DNA from: Seminavis robusta
Lineage: Eukaryota; Bacillariophyta; Bacillariophyceae; Naviculales; Naviculaceae
Direction of reading: 5' to 3'
DNA: 56,929 bases
Assembly (NCBI GenBank): GCA_903772945.1
Contig: CAICTM010000604.1
Span: forward strand, 1-56,929
Positions 1 through 8,403 of this stretch are shown piece after piece. Position 1 is the stretch's first letter. Each line of letters opens with the position of its first letter. The notes under the pieces are model-generated. The model saw only the letters and a list, made by a program, of their open reading frames with translations. It ran no database searches and had not been told where the DNA came from. The translations under genes and the position numbers were made by a program.

Positions 1-518
1 AGTCGGCAATCGACCACTCGGTTGGCCGTGGTGAATGCATTCCAGTCATTGGATATTCCATAGTCTAAGGGGCTTGAAGCATCATAAAAGTTCAGCTTGG
101 CATTTGGAGTTCCAGTCTCCACCGTGGTGGGAACATCCAGCATCTCCGAGAGAAGTATCTGTAGCAACCAGGTCATGATGTAGGAGCTTTCCCAGTTTTG
201 AGCAAGTATTCGTATCTCCATGTGTTCAAACTCTGGATTTGGTTGCCGACAATGGCCCGACCGCACCGTCATCTCATCGTCTTCCGAGTTGCAAACGCGT
301 ACTTTCTTGCAGGCGGACGGATGGTCTTCTGGCAATAGGTTCTCTAGGCATCCGCCAACAGTAAAAGGGTTTGTACAATAGCCATCGGATCCGCAGTCAC
401 TTCTCGGTAGCAGGGCATCTTCGCACTGCTTTTTCGAAATGCAAGCGATTCGAGCAAAGACCGTCTGGACCAAGGACACGACGATGCAAAAGGTGAGAAG
501 TGGTACGTTCCAGTTCAT
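1..518 (-). CDS. Secreted protein, N-terminal part only (cut by window edge)
   Basis: An open frame starts at ATG 518-516 and stays open to base 1 (172 codons), so the C-terminus lies outside the window. The first ~22 residues (MNWNVPLLTFCIVVSLVQTVFA) form a clear signal peptide or signal anchor. A cysteine-rich segment follows (about eight Cys in residues 26-85), then a region containing the words RILAQNWESSYIMTWLLQILL and LDVPTTVETG. That second part resembles the extracellular, periplasmic-binding-protein-like region found in front of guanylate cyclase or kinase domains in diatoms; this likeness is from memory and only moderately certain. No catalytic domain is visible here. Stops bound the other frames, and the base composition matches the host genes. 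Confidence 0.6.
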   Translation of the reverse strand, partial: MNWNVPLLTFCIVVSLVQTVFARIACISKKQCEDALLPRSDCGSDGYCTNPFTVGGCLENLLPEDHPSACKKVRVCNSEDDEMTVRSGHCRQPNPEFEHMEIRILAQNWESSYIMTWLLQILLSEMLDVPTTVETGTPNAKLNFYDASSPLDYGISNDWNAFTTANRVVDCR

Positions 519-968
519 TTTCCAATCCTGCGGTGCGAGGCAAGAGCGAGGTGCATTCGGTTGTCGCCTGTTTTGCTGTTGTGTCCTTCCCTTCCATGCC
601 CAATGAACTCAGCAAGTCGTCCAGGGCCCCGGGGATGGAGATTTCTGTGGTAAAACCAACCTGCTACCTCCACCTGCAGCTAAAACCGGTACCATACTGT
701 AAGACACGGTGCGGCGGTACGGTCCGGTACGGTTGCTAGTTGAGACTTAGTAGATGTACCCCTACTTACATGCAACGTGACTTTCGAGCTCCACGGCATT
801 TAAGTATACGGTAGCCAACAGCCAACAAGTAAGTAAGTGTCTTGGGAAGTTCATCGAACTGCTACCCCCATTTTGTGATATATTGAGCTTTTATTTGACA
901 TTGTGACAGATACTTTGGAAGCTTCTTTGGAAGCTTTTGATGACATTGTGTATTACCTGTTTTACAAG
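519..968. other. Intergenic, no gene seen
   Basis: Upstream region of the secreted-protein gene. It holds a cluster of the word GGTAC/CGGTAC at 690-740, part of the TACCGGTA-type palindrome that recurs through the window. A 79-aa plus-strand ORF (500-739) overlaps the start of the minus gene and has no protein-like features. Confidence 0.5.
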
Positions 969-1500
969 GGGGATGAGCAAACTTGGCCATGGCTCTGTGT
1001 TGAATTTGTTAGAGCGTTTTTGTAAAAATTGTGTGCGCTAAGCCAATCTTTCACTTTGGCTGTTTTTCTCTATTGGATTTGATTGGATTGCATTGGATTA
1101 GATTGGATTAGATTGGATTGCATTGAATTACAGTTTACTATAGGGGATGAGCAAAAATGCCAATAGCACTGCATTGAATTTGATAGCTCTTTTTTGTATA
1201 ATTGTGTCTGTAAAGGAAATATTATGTTTTGGATGTTTGTTTTCTATTGGATTTGATTTGATTTGATTCGATTGCATTGAATTGGATTGAATTGAATTGA
1301 ATTCCATTTTACTATACAAATAACAGTACTATTGTTGATCCAATTCAATCCAATGCAATCTAATTCAATGCAATTCAGTGCAATCCAATCCAATTTATCT
1401 TAATTTTGGTCGAAAGCTTGCATTTCGCTTTATTAACTGTTATTTCGAGTCGCAATTGAGTACACTATTGCCCTGTAGCAACATTTGCTCATCCCCATAC
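969..1500. repeat. Fold-back repeat with duplicated left arm (MITE-like)
   Basis: The word GGGGATGAGCAAA occurs at 969-981 and 1143-1155, and its reverse complement TTTGCTCATCCCC at 1488-1500. Each left-arm copy is about 174 bases and ends in an array of GATTGGATT/GATTTGATT words (about 1075-1130 and 1250-1305). The right arm begins with the complementary CAATCCAATC array (about 1338-1393). The whole can therefore fold on itself, with a tandemly duplicated left arm. The flanks of the 1143-1500 unit both read ATA, a possible 3-bp target duplication. No coding capacity. A non-autonomous DNA element is the likeliest reading, but no family was recognised. Confidence 0.55.
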
Positions 1501-1503
1501 AAA

Positions 1504-1526
1504 TAAGAGCCCGTCCGAACTACTTT
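1504..1526 (+). repeat. Left terminal inverted repeat of Harbinger-type element
   Basis: TAAGAGCCCGTCCGAACTAC followed by TTT. It pairs with 5873-5895 in reverse complement, with one mismatch at the eighth base (C here, G in the other copy). Confidence 0.8.
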
Positions 1527-1972
1527 GTTTTCATGGCCATTCCAACTTTCTAGGCCCTTCTGGAAGCCCCGGCAGGACCATTGCAACTCATGTATGGCCT
1601 GATAGCCTCATTTCCCCCGACTGAAATCCAGACTTTTGAAGCTGGATGGAGGATCACGCTTCAAAGGGGCTCCAAGCCAATTTGAGCACCAATTCAGTTT
1701 GATTGGCTCGCCAGACAGCAACCAAATCGAGTCACAGAAGAGTCATGCGAAACAAAAGGTATAGCCAAGGCGAACAGAGTAGCTGAGAAAAGAGAATACG
1801 TAGATGAAGAAGAAAGATACTTCATCATTCGATCATCTTGAAGTAGCCATCAACGTGTTGGCTCTGACCAAGATACCCTTGGCTCTGGACCAAAGGATAC
1901 CTTTGGTTGCTTCTTGGTTTCATTCGGATTGGACTATCAAAAAGTAGTCTGGAGGGAGCAGATTCTTGAGCA

Positions 1973-3843
1973 ATGGCGGACTGGGAGGAGCGTGGCTTTG
2001 CCAGTTACCGTGAGTGTATGCTTGCTGACAAGGCTAAGTATGGTGTCTGTGGACAAACTATGGCTGATCGTCGTAGGCAGGAAGAGCGCTGCCTGAATGC
2101 AGAAAGACTTGACATGCTTGCTGCCAGAAAGGAAGCAGAAGAGAAGGAGTTCGATGAGGATGTTGAAGTTGTGGAGCCCAATGCCAATCTGGCAGGACGC
2201 TTCAAGCAAGCAGCTGCAACTCTCCCTGGCTTCTCGCAGCGTCCCAACTCCCAGAGGCAGTTCCAGGAGCATCTTGCCCAAGAAAAGGCGGCTGCGGAAG
2301 CTCCCGGAAGGAAGAAAGATGACCTCAATCCAGCTCAGAGAGAGGCTCTTACTCAACTTGAAGAGCTCATTTACAGTGATGATGATGAGCTTGGTTTGGA
2401 TACACCCAAAACAGGGATCGAGATGTTGTACATTGAAGAGAACAACGCCAAGTTCGTGTTGGTCGCTGCATCCCAAGGGTTGAAGCAGCTGGATGGACGT
2501 GTGATGGCAGATTTGGAAAATGATCCCATCTACCGTGACATGCCACCTGGTCTCAAGAGCCTTTACCACCCCCAGATCAAGCACTTGAAGAAGGAAGTTG
2601 AACGTCGCAGCATGCTGACCAAGCAGAAAGTCAGGATGAAGTCGGCCAATAAGACCTCGATCATGGGATGGTTGAAGATGAATCCTGACCAGGACAAGTA
2701 CAACGTAAGCTGGATCCGTCAAGAGGAAACCAAGATGTACCTGGAACTTAAGGCCGCCAAGGAAGAGAGTGATGCACAGGAGAAAGAGAAGTTGAAGAAC
2801 GCAAACTGGAGTGTCCCAGCACCATTCTTGCGTCTGGCTTGCTGCTTGGTTCATGATAAAGTCAAGAGCGCACTTATGATGAAGGATGCCACTCTTCTTC
2901 GTGATGAATTGGATGCTCGAAACAACCAGGAACGTCCCAAACTGTGGAATGAACTGGCAGCCGAAGTGTACAATGACAACACTGTGGTCTTCTACACTGA
3001 AGCTCTTCCAGAGCTCCACATGTTCTTCGCAGAGCCCATTGAGCTTAAGTTCGAAGAAATGCCTGGCGGAGCGGTCACCCCGGAAGAAGTCAAGACTCGC
3101 TGGGGCGATTGCCGTGCCCGTTTGATTGCTGTATGTTGGACAAATCGCTTGCTTGCTTTGACACTTTCTTGTTCTCTGACCATCACCCTTCGTTGTTGCA
3201 GATCATCATGGATTGGGAACGATCCGGAAACGGCTTTGGCCAGCGAGACCAGAAAGATAAGAGCTGGGGTCACTTCTCGCCTGATCATTTGAACTTGGAA
3301 GCTGGTGATAATCGTGCCAGTTTCATCAGGCCCGCACTTGGTCACCGCCTCTACCATTTGTACCTTTGGCACTTGGCTGACAAGGAAGGAATTCTCATGC
3401 ATGTGTTGAATGTGTTGGCGAAAGACGTGGGAGGTGACAGTGACAACATTCCCGGTGGTACCTCCCAAGTGCAGCGTCGTCGCAAGCGAATTGATGAGGG
3501 CAAGGAAGAGACCAAGCGCCGCAACAACTTCAGGACTGCTGTGTCCTCCTCGCTCAAAGACATTGCTGTCTCCAATCGTCTTCTCGCTGTTGATACGGCC
3601 ATCGCCAACAAGGAAGAAGGAATTCGTCATGAAGAAACCAAGGTTCACCAGTTCAACCTGGCCAAGCTCAGGGAACGCACTGAGGAATTGCGTGATTACT
3701 ATGGAACTCTCATTGATCACCACAAGGACCGTGTTGGAGACTTGTACGATGAGTTGGCTGCCCTCAAGCAAGAGCGTGTTGCCTGCATGACGGCGGCTCC
3801 TCCAGTTGAAGAAGAAGAGAACCATGGCGATGACGAGGAGTGA
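1973..3843 (+). CDS. Harbinger accessory protein with Myb/SANT-like domain, one intron
   Basis: Two exons, 1973-3130 and 3202-3843, are joined by a 71-base GT-AG intron (GTATGT...GCAG). Splicing keeps the frame and gives 599 aa. Residues ~285-405 look like a Myb/SANT or trihelix DNA-binding fold: a helix with RPKLWNELAAEVYND, then TPEEVKTRWGDCRARL, then the tryptophan-bearing word IIMDWERSGNGFG encoded across the intron. The N-terminal half is charged and helical; the C-terminal ~120 residues are rich in K, R and E and probably coiled-coil, ending in an acidic tail. In Harbinger elements the Myb-like protein helps the transposase bind the ends and enter the nucleus; that role is inferred from family knowledge. 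Start chosen at ATGGCGGAC, the first ATG of the long frame. Without splicing the frame would run on to 3292 with no domain sense. Confidence 0.8.
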
Positions 3844-4155
3844 GTTCTGAAGAGTGGATTGGAGGAGTGGAAGCGAGTAGGATGGAAAGAGGAGAGTCGA
3901 GTAGGATGGAAAGAGGAGAGTTGGACTAGCCAAGTATACGTTTTAAGAGAAGGATAATAAGAAATAGTGACAGTTTGTGAAAGAAAGAGCATAGAATAGG
4001 AGCGATTTGCTAGTCTAGTCTTATCAGAGTGTAAACGGACGGATGTGGTGGCAGGATCGTGGAGCACAACAAAACAGCGAAAAGCAATCGAAAGCTACTA
4101 CATCCAATAAAAGACAATGAGCAATCACCGCTACTAGATTTACGTTTTACGGCTA
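3844..4155. other. Region between convergent Harbinger genes
   Basis: About 310 bases between the two stop codons. A short direct duplication of GAGTAGGATGGAAAGAGGAG lies at about 3873-3917. Presumably the shared 3' untranslated and terminator region; no gene seen. Confidence 0.5.
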
Positions 4156-5610
4156 CTAGTCATTCTTGACTTTCACCCAGTTCTTTGGAAGGGGGCGCTC
4201 CAAGCCATACTTACGAACACGACGAAGCATCCTATCACGGGGAGTTCCCCCAGACAAGAGAGTACGGCGAGCGAAGTTTTGGCGAACCAATTTGGACGTA
4301 TCTTCGTGGTGGTGTCCAGCATCAAGCAGCTGTCCTGGGACCAAAGCTCCATCACTGTTCTTCTCCAGGGGAACGCCTCCATTGGCAGAGATCTCTACAG
4401 TGTCACTAGCAAGAGATTCTGATACCTTGAAGTCTCGAGGTTCCCTACCGCCATTTTCCTTGATGCGCTGGGTGATGCAGAAATTGTGCAGTCGGCACAG
4501 GCAGAGAACAAGAGCGATGGTCTTCTTGAGACCAACTGCAGCAGGAATAGCACGACGAAGGAGTCCCCAGCGAGCAACCAACATGCCAAAGGCGCACTCA
4601 ATCTTGATTCTCAACTGGGAGTGATAGAAGTTGAAAGCATCCTTGCTTCCAGCACGTACATTGGAAAATGGGGTGGCCATGTAGGCGTTGTTCACATACG
4701 CCGAATCGCCAAAGATGCAGAGCCCATCCAAAAGAAAACCTTCTTCGGCTTCCAGTTTCTTGTGCAAGCTGGAAGTGGTGAACGCAAGAAAGTCTGATGT
4801 GGATGCTGGATGGAAAATGGAAACATCCAAGAACCGGCCAACGCTGTCACAAACACCTTGTAAGTTCAACCCAAACTTATGCTTGCGGCCACAGAAGAAC
4901 TTCTTCTCACCAACTCCAGCAATCTCGCATTCCTTCTCTGTGGGCTTCTCTGTCCAGATCACCATGCCGTCCACAGCACCAGCACAACAGTCGAATCCAG
5001 CTTGACTCTTCTCTTCAAACCCTTTGGCGATCTTCAACTGTTCTCCATGGTCACTTGGGTAGCTGAAGCTCAACTCAGGACACTCATTCACAGCATCAAC
5101 CACCTTCCACACACTGTTGAACACCTCTGTGTGCGAGATTCCATGAACCAAACAAATGTCTTCTGCACGACCACCAGCAAAGTACCGAAGAGCAACACTT
5201 AGGCGAATATCAGTGGTTATCAAGCCATTCTTTGCTCCGTTCTTGTGCTTCTTTTGAGCAGACTGGGTAGTGAGGTAAGGACGCAGAATCCTGTGCAATT
5301 TCCAGAAAGAGTCTTCGGACATTCGGTACCCCCTCTTCATATAGTACGGTCCTTGCTCTTTGAAGATGTCTCCCACATACTTCCTTTCACGTCCAATGTG
5401 GGGTGGTGGACACTTGTGGTGGAGATCATCCTTGCTTCCGATATCTTCAAGTTCTGGTTGCTGTTCCACTTCCAATTCCTCTGGCAAGGAAGCCACTAGA
5501 ATGGACGAAATCAGACCAGCAATCTTCAGCTTGTGAAGTACGGAACCATTTTCAACTGTCTCCCCTTTGGGGACAAGGGAGATAAGGAAGAGCCACCAAT
5601 ACAACTTCAT
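4156..5610 (-). CDS. PIF/Harbinger DDE transposase (HARBI1-like nuclease)
   Basis: Intact 484-aa ORF. The catalytic core carries GAVDGMVIW (D214), IFGDSAYV (D302) and LRIKIECAFG (E338), with 35 residues between the second D and the E, the arrangement of the DDE_Tnp_4/HARBI1 family. Between them are CGRKHKFGLNLQGVCD and the HPASTSDF word typical of the fold. A predicted helical DNA-binding region lies at ~85-200. It cuts and rejoins the element at its inverted repeats. The N-terminus begins with a hydrophobic stretch (MKLYWWLFLISLV) that is unusual for a nuclear enzyme; the true start could be at a later Met or in an unseen upstream exon. It is transcribed towards the Myb-like gene, 312 bases away. 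Assignment to the superfamily is confident. Confidence 0.88.
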   Translation of the reverse strand: MKLYWWLFLISLVPKGETVENGSVLHKLKIAGLISSILVASLPEELEVEQQPELEDIGSKDDLHHKCPPPHIGRERKYVGDIFKEQGPYYMKRGYRMSEDSFWKLHRILRPYLTTQSAQKKHKNGAKNGLITTDIRLSVALRYFAGGRAEDICLVHGISHTEVFNSVWKVVDAVNECPELSFSYPSDHGEQLKIAKGFEEKSQAGFDCCAGAVDGMVIWTEKPTEKECEIAGVGEKKFFCGRKHKFGLNLQGVCDSVGRFLDVSIFHPASTSDFLAFTTSSLHKKLEAEEGFLLDGLCIFGDSAYVNNAYMATPFSNVRAGSKDAFNFYHSQLRIKIECAFGMLVARWGLLRRAIPAAVGLKKTIALVLCLCRLHNFCITQRIKENGGREPRDFKVSESLASDTVEISANGGVPLEKNSDGALVPGQLLDAGHHHEDTSKLVRQNFARRTLLSGGTPRDRMLRRVRKYGLERPLPKNWVKVKND

Positions 5611-5872
5611 CTTCGAAAGGTAAGAATTTATGTTCTAGCCACAGCAGCAACACCACTGCCGAAGATCTTTTGTTCTACCTCTTACTATTCTTCCTTCAAC
5701 CTGCGTTGGCAACATTTTCATTTCCTATTTTGGGTTAATGATATGTGATTACCGGGCTGAAATTCATTCCACAATCCACTAGTAGTTTGGAGGGGGTAGG
5801 CGTTTTTGGGCCAAGCAGTCATCCTGGCATTGCCGAAATGGACTATTTTTGGGTACATGAAGGGCCTGCCCG

Positions 5873-5895
5873 AAAGTAGTTCGGACGCGCTCTTA
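5873..5895 (-). repeat. Right terminal inverted repeat of Harbinger-type element
   Basis: Reverse complement of 1504-1526 apart from one base. The 3-base word TTA sits at its outer edge. Confidence 0.8.
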
Positions 5896-6303
5896 GTGGC
5901 TGGACTGTCGGGCTCAGTTTCGGATTTATAATTGTTAAAGCTTTCTTAGACTACGGGGTTTAGAGGCCAGAGTACCGTTTGTTAAAGCTTTGTTGGCTCT
6001 TTTCATGTTTCAGCACCGGAGACCGGAGTACAGCTGTAGTCTGGTCCTGGACCCTTCTTTTGGCTTTGAGCTGCGGATGGCTGCCAAGAGGCCCTTGCTA
6101 GCCAGCTCTCTACTAGTAGATCAGTATGCTGGGCCCTGTTTGTTGCGCCGGTACAGGAGTACCGGTAGGGTATCCCTGGTTGTGGATTAGGCATCTCTGA
6201 TTTTTTGCTGGGAGATGGACTTGGCAAACCGACCGCCACCTGAGAAACTATTCGTGCTGGTCGGGTCATAATATTCATCCAACTAATTTTGGGGTAGTGG
6301 CTT
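5896..6303. other. Intergenic, no gene seen
   Basis: Holds a direct repeat of TTGTTAAAGCTTT (about 5932-5944 and 5980-5992) and a TACCGGTA-type palindrome near 6152-6165. Downstream of the FPY-motif gene, so it should contain that gene's 3' end. Confidence 0.4.
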
Positions 6304-7719
6304 TCATCTTTGATCAAGGGGCAACCTTGCGTTGGACTCTGGCGGAAGAGGAAGGTCAACTTTCATGGATGCCAGGCTACGTTCCTTGGATTGGAGGCTA
6401 CACGACATCTCCCCCGAATGGATCGTCGATGTATCATTCTTGCTACGTGCCGCCACGGACATGTCGGAGGCACTCTGCCTGCTAGAATTTTTGTGGTGGT
6501 AGTGATCCGTGGATGCTTGGTTGGCTGCCAGTTTGAGATCATCGGCCAAGTGATCAAACACCGGAATGTCCTTTTCAATTGTTGGAAAGGAGGACATGGT
6601 GGCAAAGGTAGAAGCACTGGCAACACTGCGACTGTTCCCACCATAGTCACTAAACCCCAGGTACTCTTGGTAGGGAAACAAGGTGGGGAGGGGGGTGAAT
6701 GGCTCGAAGTGGATGGATAATGGTTCAAAGTCATCGTCGTCGTCGTCGTCATCGCTCCAGATGCCTTGTCTCATGACATTACGTTTCGCAGAATCCGCCG
6801 ATACAACTATTGGCAGCAGTGGTCGTGTTGGCGACGTTGGCGTTGACATGGCATTGGCGTCAATTTCAATATCGCGAGGCGGAGACTTGGGTCGTAATGA
6901 TGTCGCCATAGCGGAGAAGTCCTTTCCGCGCACTTCGCTTCGAGGAGCCATTTTGGTATCCTGATGGGTTGGATACAAAGCCAGAACAGGGGAGGAACGG
7001 GCCATGGCCCTGGCCACTGCCGAAATGTTCTTTCCTCGGGGTCTGGCCGCTACGACTTGGACCTGTCGGGGGATACCGGTAGTAGCGTCATGCGACGGAA
7101 GGAGTGGTTGTTTCTTCCTTGTCAGCCCTCCAATCTTCGTGGCGTATTGGTCGTCAAACGCTGAAACAAGGAGTTCTCCATCATCCAGCGCTTCACTGAA
7201 TCGACGTTTAATATTGGGTTGTTGCGAGGGTTCTTGCAGTGGGTAACCTTCTGTTTCGTGATGAAGTTGCCCGGATACCTGGGAACATTTCATAAACTTG
7301 TGCCTTTTGTTGGGCCTTTCTGAGTCATGCATTGATCGCCTCTGGCTTATGGCTTTCTGATGCACCAATTCCTCCGTACCGGCACTCTCTTCACAGACAA
7401 AGTCCTCATCCTCCTCGCCCAGCTGCTTGTTCTCCAGAGCCCATGATGCCTGATCGACAGATCTCTTGGGGTCTCCCAAAGAATCCACCATGGAGATATC
7501 TTTCCCCACATTATTTGTCCCTTGGCGTGCTGTCTCACAAGCAACAAGATTCTGTGTCGAGTGTCTCTGTCTGAATGCTTCTGTTGAGGAAGAATCAGAA
7601 GGAAACAGCCGTTTGGTGGCACTTGGAAACAATTTCGGGACGCGTTGTGGATCTCGAATCAACGGAGGGGTATCTTTGTCCTCCTGAAAGGCCTTGTCAT
7701 TTTCTTCGCGTTCCGCCAT
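6304..7719 (-). CDS. Acidic, low-complexity protein with PFTPLPTLFPY motif
   Basis: 471-aa frame starting at ATG 7719-7717; the frame is open a little further upstream but without ATG. No catalytic domain recognised. It is rich in S, P, R, D and E, with short basic words (PNKRHKF, KRRF) that could be nuclear localisation signals, and a run of eight Asp about two thirds along. Directly after the acidic run comes FEPFTPLPTLFPYQEYLG followed by FSDYGGNS. Nearly the same word pattern occurs in the proteins at 18510-19457 and 36.9 kb. This is probably a diatom-specific regulatory or scaffold protein; function unknown. The Met at codon 1 gives a charged start (MAEREENDK). No intron is needed. Confidence 0.65.
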   Translation of the reverse strand: MAEREENDKAFQEDKDTPPLIRDPQRVPKLFPSATKRLFPSDSSSTEAFRQRHSTQNLVACETARQGTNNVGKDISMVDSLGDPKRSVDQASWALENKQLGEEDEDFVCEESAGTEELVHQKAISQRRSMHDSERPNKRHKFMKCSQVSGQLHHETEGYPLQEPSQQPNIKRRFSEALDDGELLVSAFDDQYATKIGGLTRKKQPLLPSHDATTGIPRQVQVVAARPRGKNISAVARAMARSSPVLALYPTHQDTKMAPRSEVRGKDFSAMATSLRPKSPPRDIEIDANAMSTPTSPTRPLLPIVVSADSAKRNVMRQGIWSDDDDDDDDFEPLSIHFEPFTPLPTLFPYQEYLGFSDYGGNSRSVASASTFATMSSFPTIEKDIPVFDHLADDLKLAANQASTDHYHHKNSSRQSASDMSVAARSKNDTSTIHSGEMSCSLQSKERSLASMKVDLPLPPESNARLPLDQR

Positions 7720-8403
7720 CACTGAAGAAGCCCACCAAGGCAAGGTTCAAGTGGAGCAGCAGTGGCACCTAATCTCCTTTCGTGATACTAGCTAGTAGTA
7801 TTAGATCGAGGCAGCTTTCCCGTGCCATACGGTAGGACAACCATGACATGATACTGTCCAACGATACAACCCAAAGAAGCGGTTTGAGATGAAAGAGGGC
7901 GTCAACGCGACTGCACGACTGAACTAATTTCCCTCACTGTGGAGCGCTGACGAAAACAAATTTACTTTATCTCGAACCCACTCGTGATTTACTTTTTGCA
8001 ACTTCAAAAGGACAGCCATTCGGAGCCTTATGCCCTCAACTTGCATTTTTCTAAAGGCCAAGGAAGTGTTCACTAGCCTTAACCTTGCAAGGGAAACCGC
8101 ACCATATGTATCTGGTTTGATCGCTAGCCTTAACCTTGCAAGGGAAACCGCACCATATGTACGCGACACACACACACACAAGATAAAGTTTAATTAAAAG
8201 GCCCTCAGCTTGCTAGGTAGCTAGCTAGCTAGCTGGTAGTTGAGGGCAATATTTTGCTGAAAAGACGGCGAAGGCACACCACCTCCGCCGCTAACAAGTT
8301 AGTTTTCGACCAGCGAGATTCGACTCGGCTCCTGGCTCCTCCCACAACAGCTTCTAAAGTAATACACTTTATACAGTGGTATCTACAATCTCGATCCAAT
8401 ACC
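7720..8403. promoter_or_regulatory. Divergent intergenic region between FPY-motif gene and LRR gene
   Basis: 684 bases between two divergent starts, so it should hold both promoters. It contains a 38-base tandem repeat (8073-8110 and 8124-8161), a short (CA)n tract at 8166-8180 and a (GCTA)n tract near 8214-8234. No recognisable TATA box was identified. Confidence 0.4.
8073..8161. repeat. Two-copy direct repeat, 51-base period
   Basis: The word CTAGCCTTAACCTTGCAAGG and the 18 bases after it occur at 8073-8110 and again at 8124-8161 without mismatch. It lies 240-330 bases upstream of the LRR start and could be a duplicated regulatory element. Confidence 0.75.

Larger units (their letters stand above)
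1504..5895. mobile_element. PIF/Harbinger-type DNA transposon, two genes
   Basis: The element is bounded by 23-base inverted repeats (1504-1526 and 5873-5895) that differ at one base. It encodes two convergent genes, a Myb/SANT-like protein (1973-3843) and a DDE_Tnp_4-type transposase (5610-4156). This two-gene layout, one DNA-binding accessory protein plus one transposase, is the known plan of PIF/Harbinger elements. The terminal trinucleotides read TAA on the left and TTA on the right; Harbinger target sites are TWA, but as direct repeats they do not match exactly, so the true target duplication may be TA or mutated. Both frames are intact, so the copy may be recent or still active. The left end lies 4 bases from the fold-back repeat that ends at 1500. 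Confidence 0.8.

Noticed and set aside
1937..3019. 360-aa ORF on the minus strand
   Set aside because: Antisense shadow of the Myb/SANT-like gene, whose domain, intron and codon use are convincing.
7924..8181. 85-aa minus ORF with repeated TYGAVSLARLRL
   Set aside because: It is the two-copy 38-base repeat read as protein.
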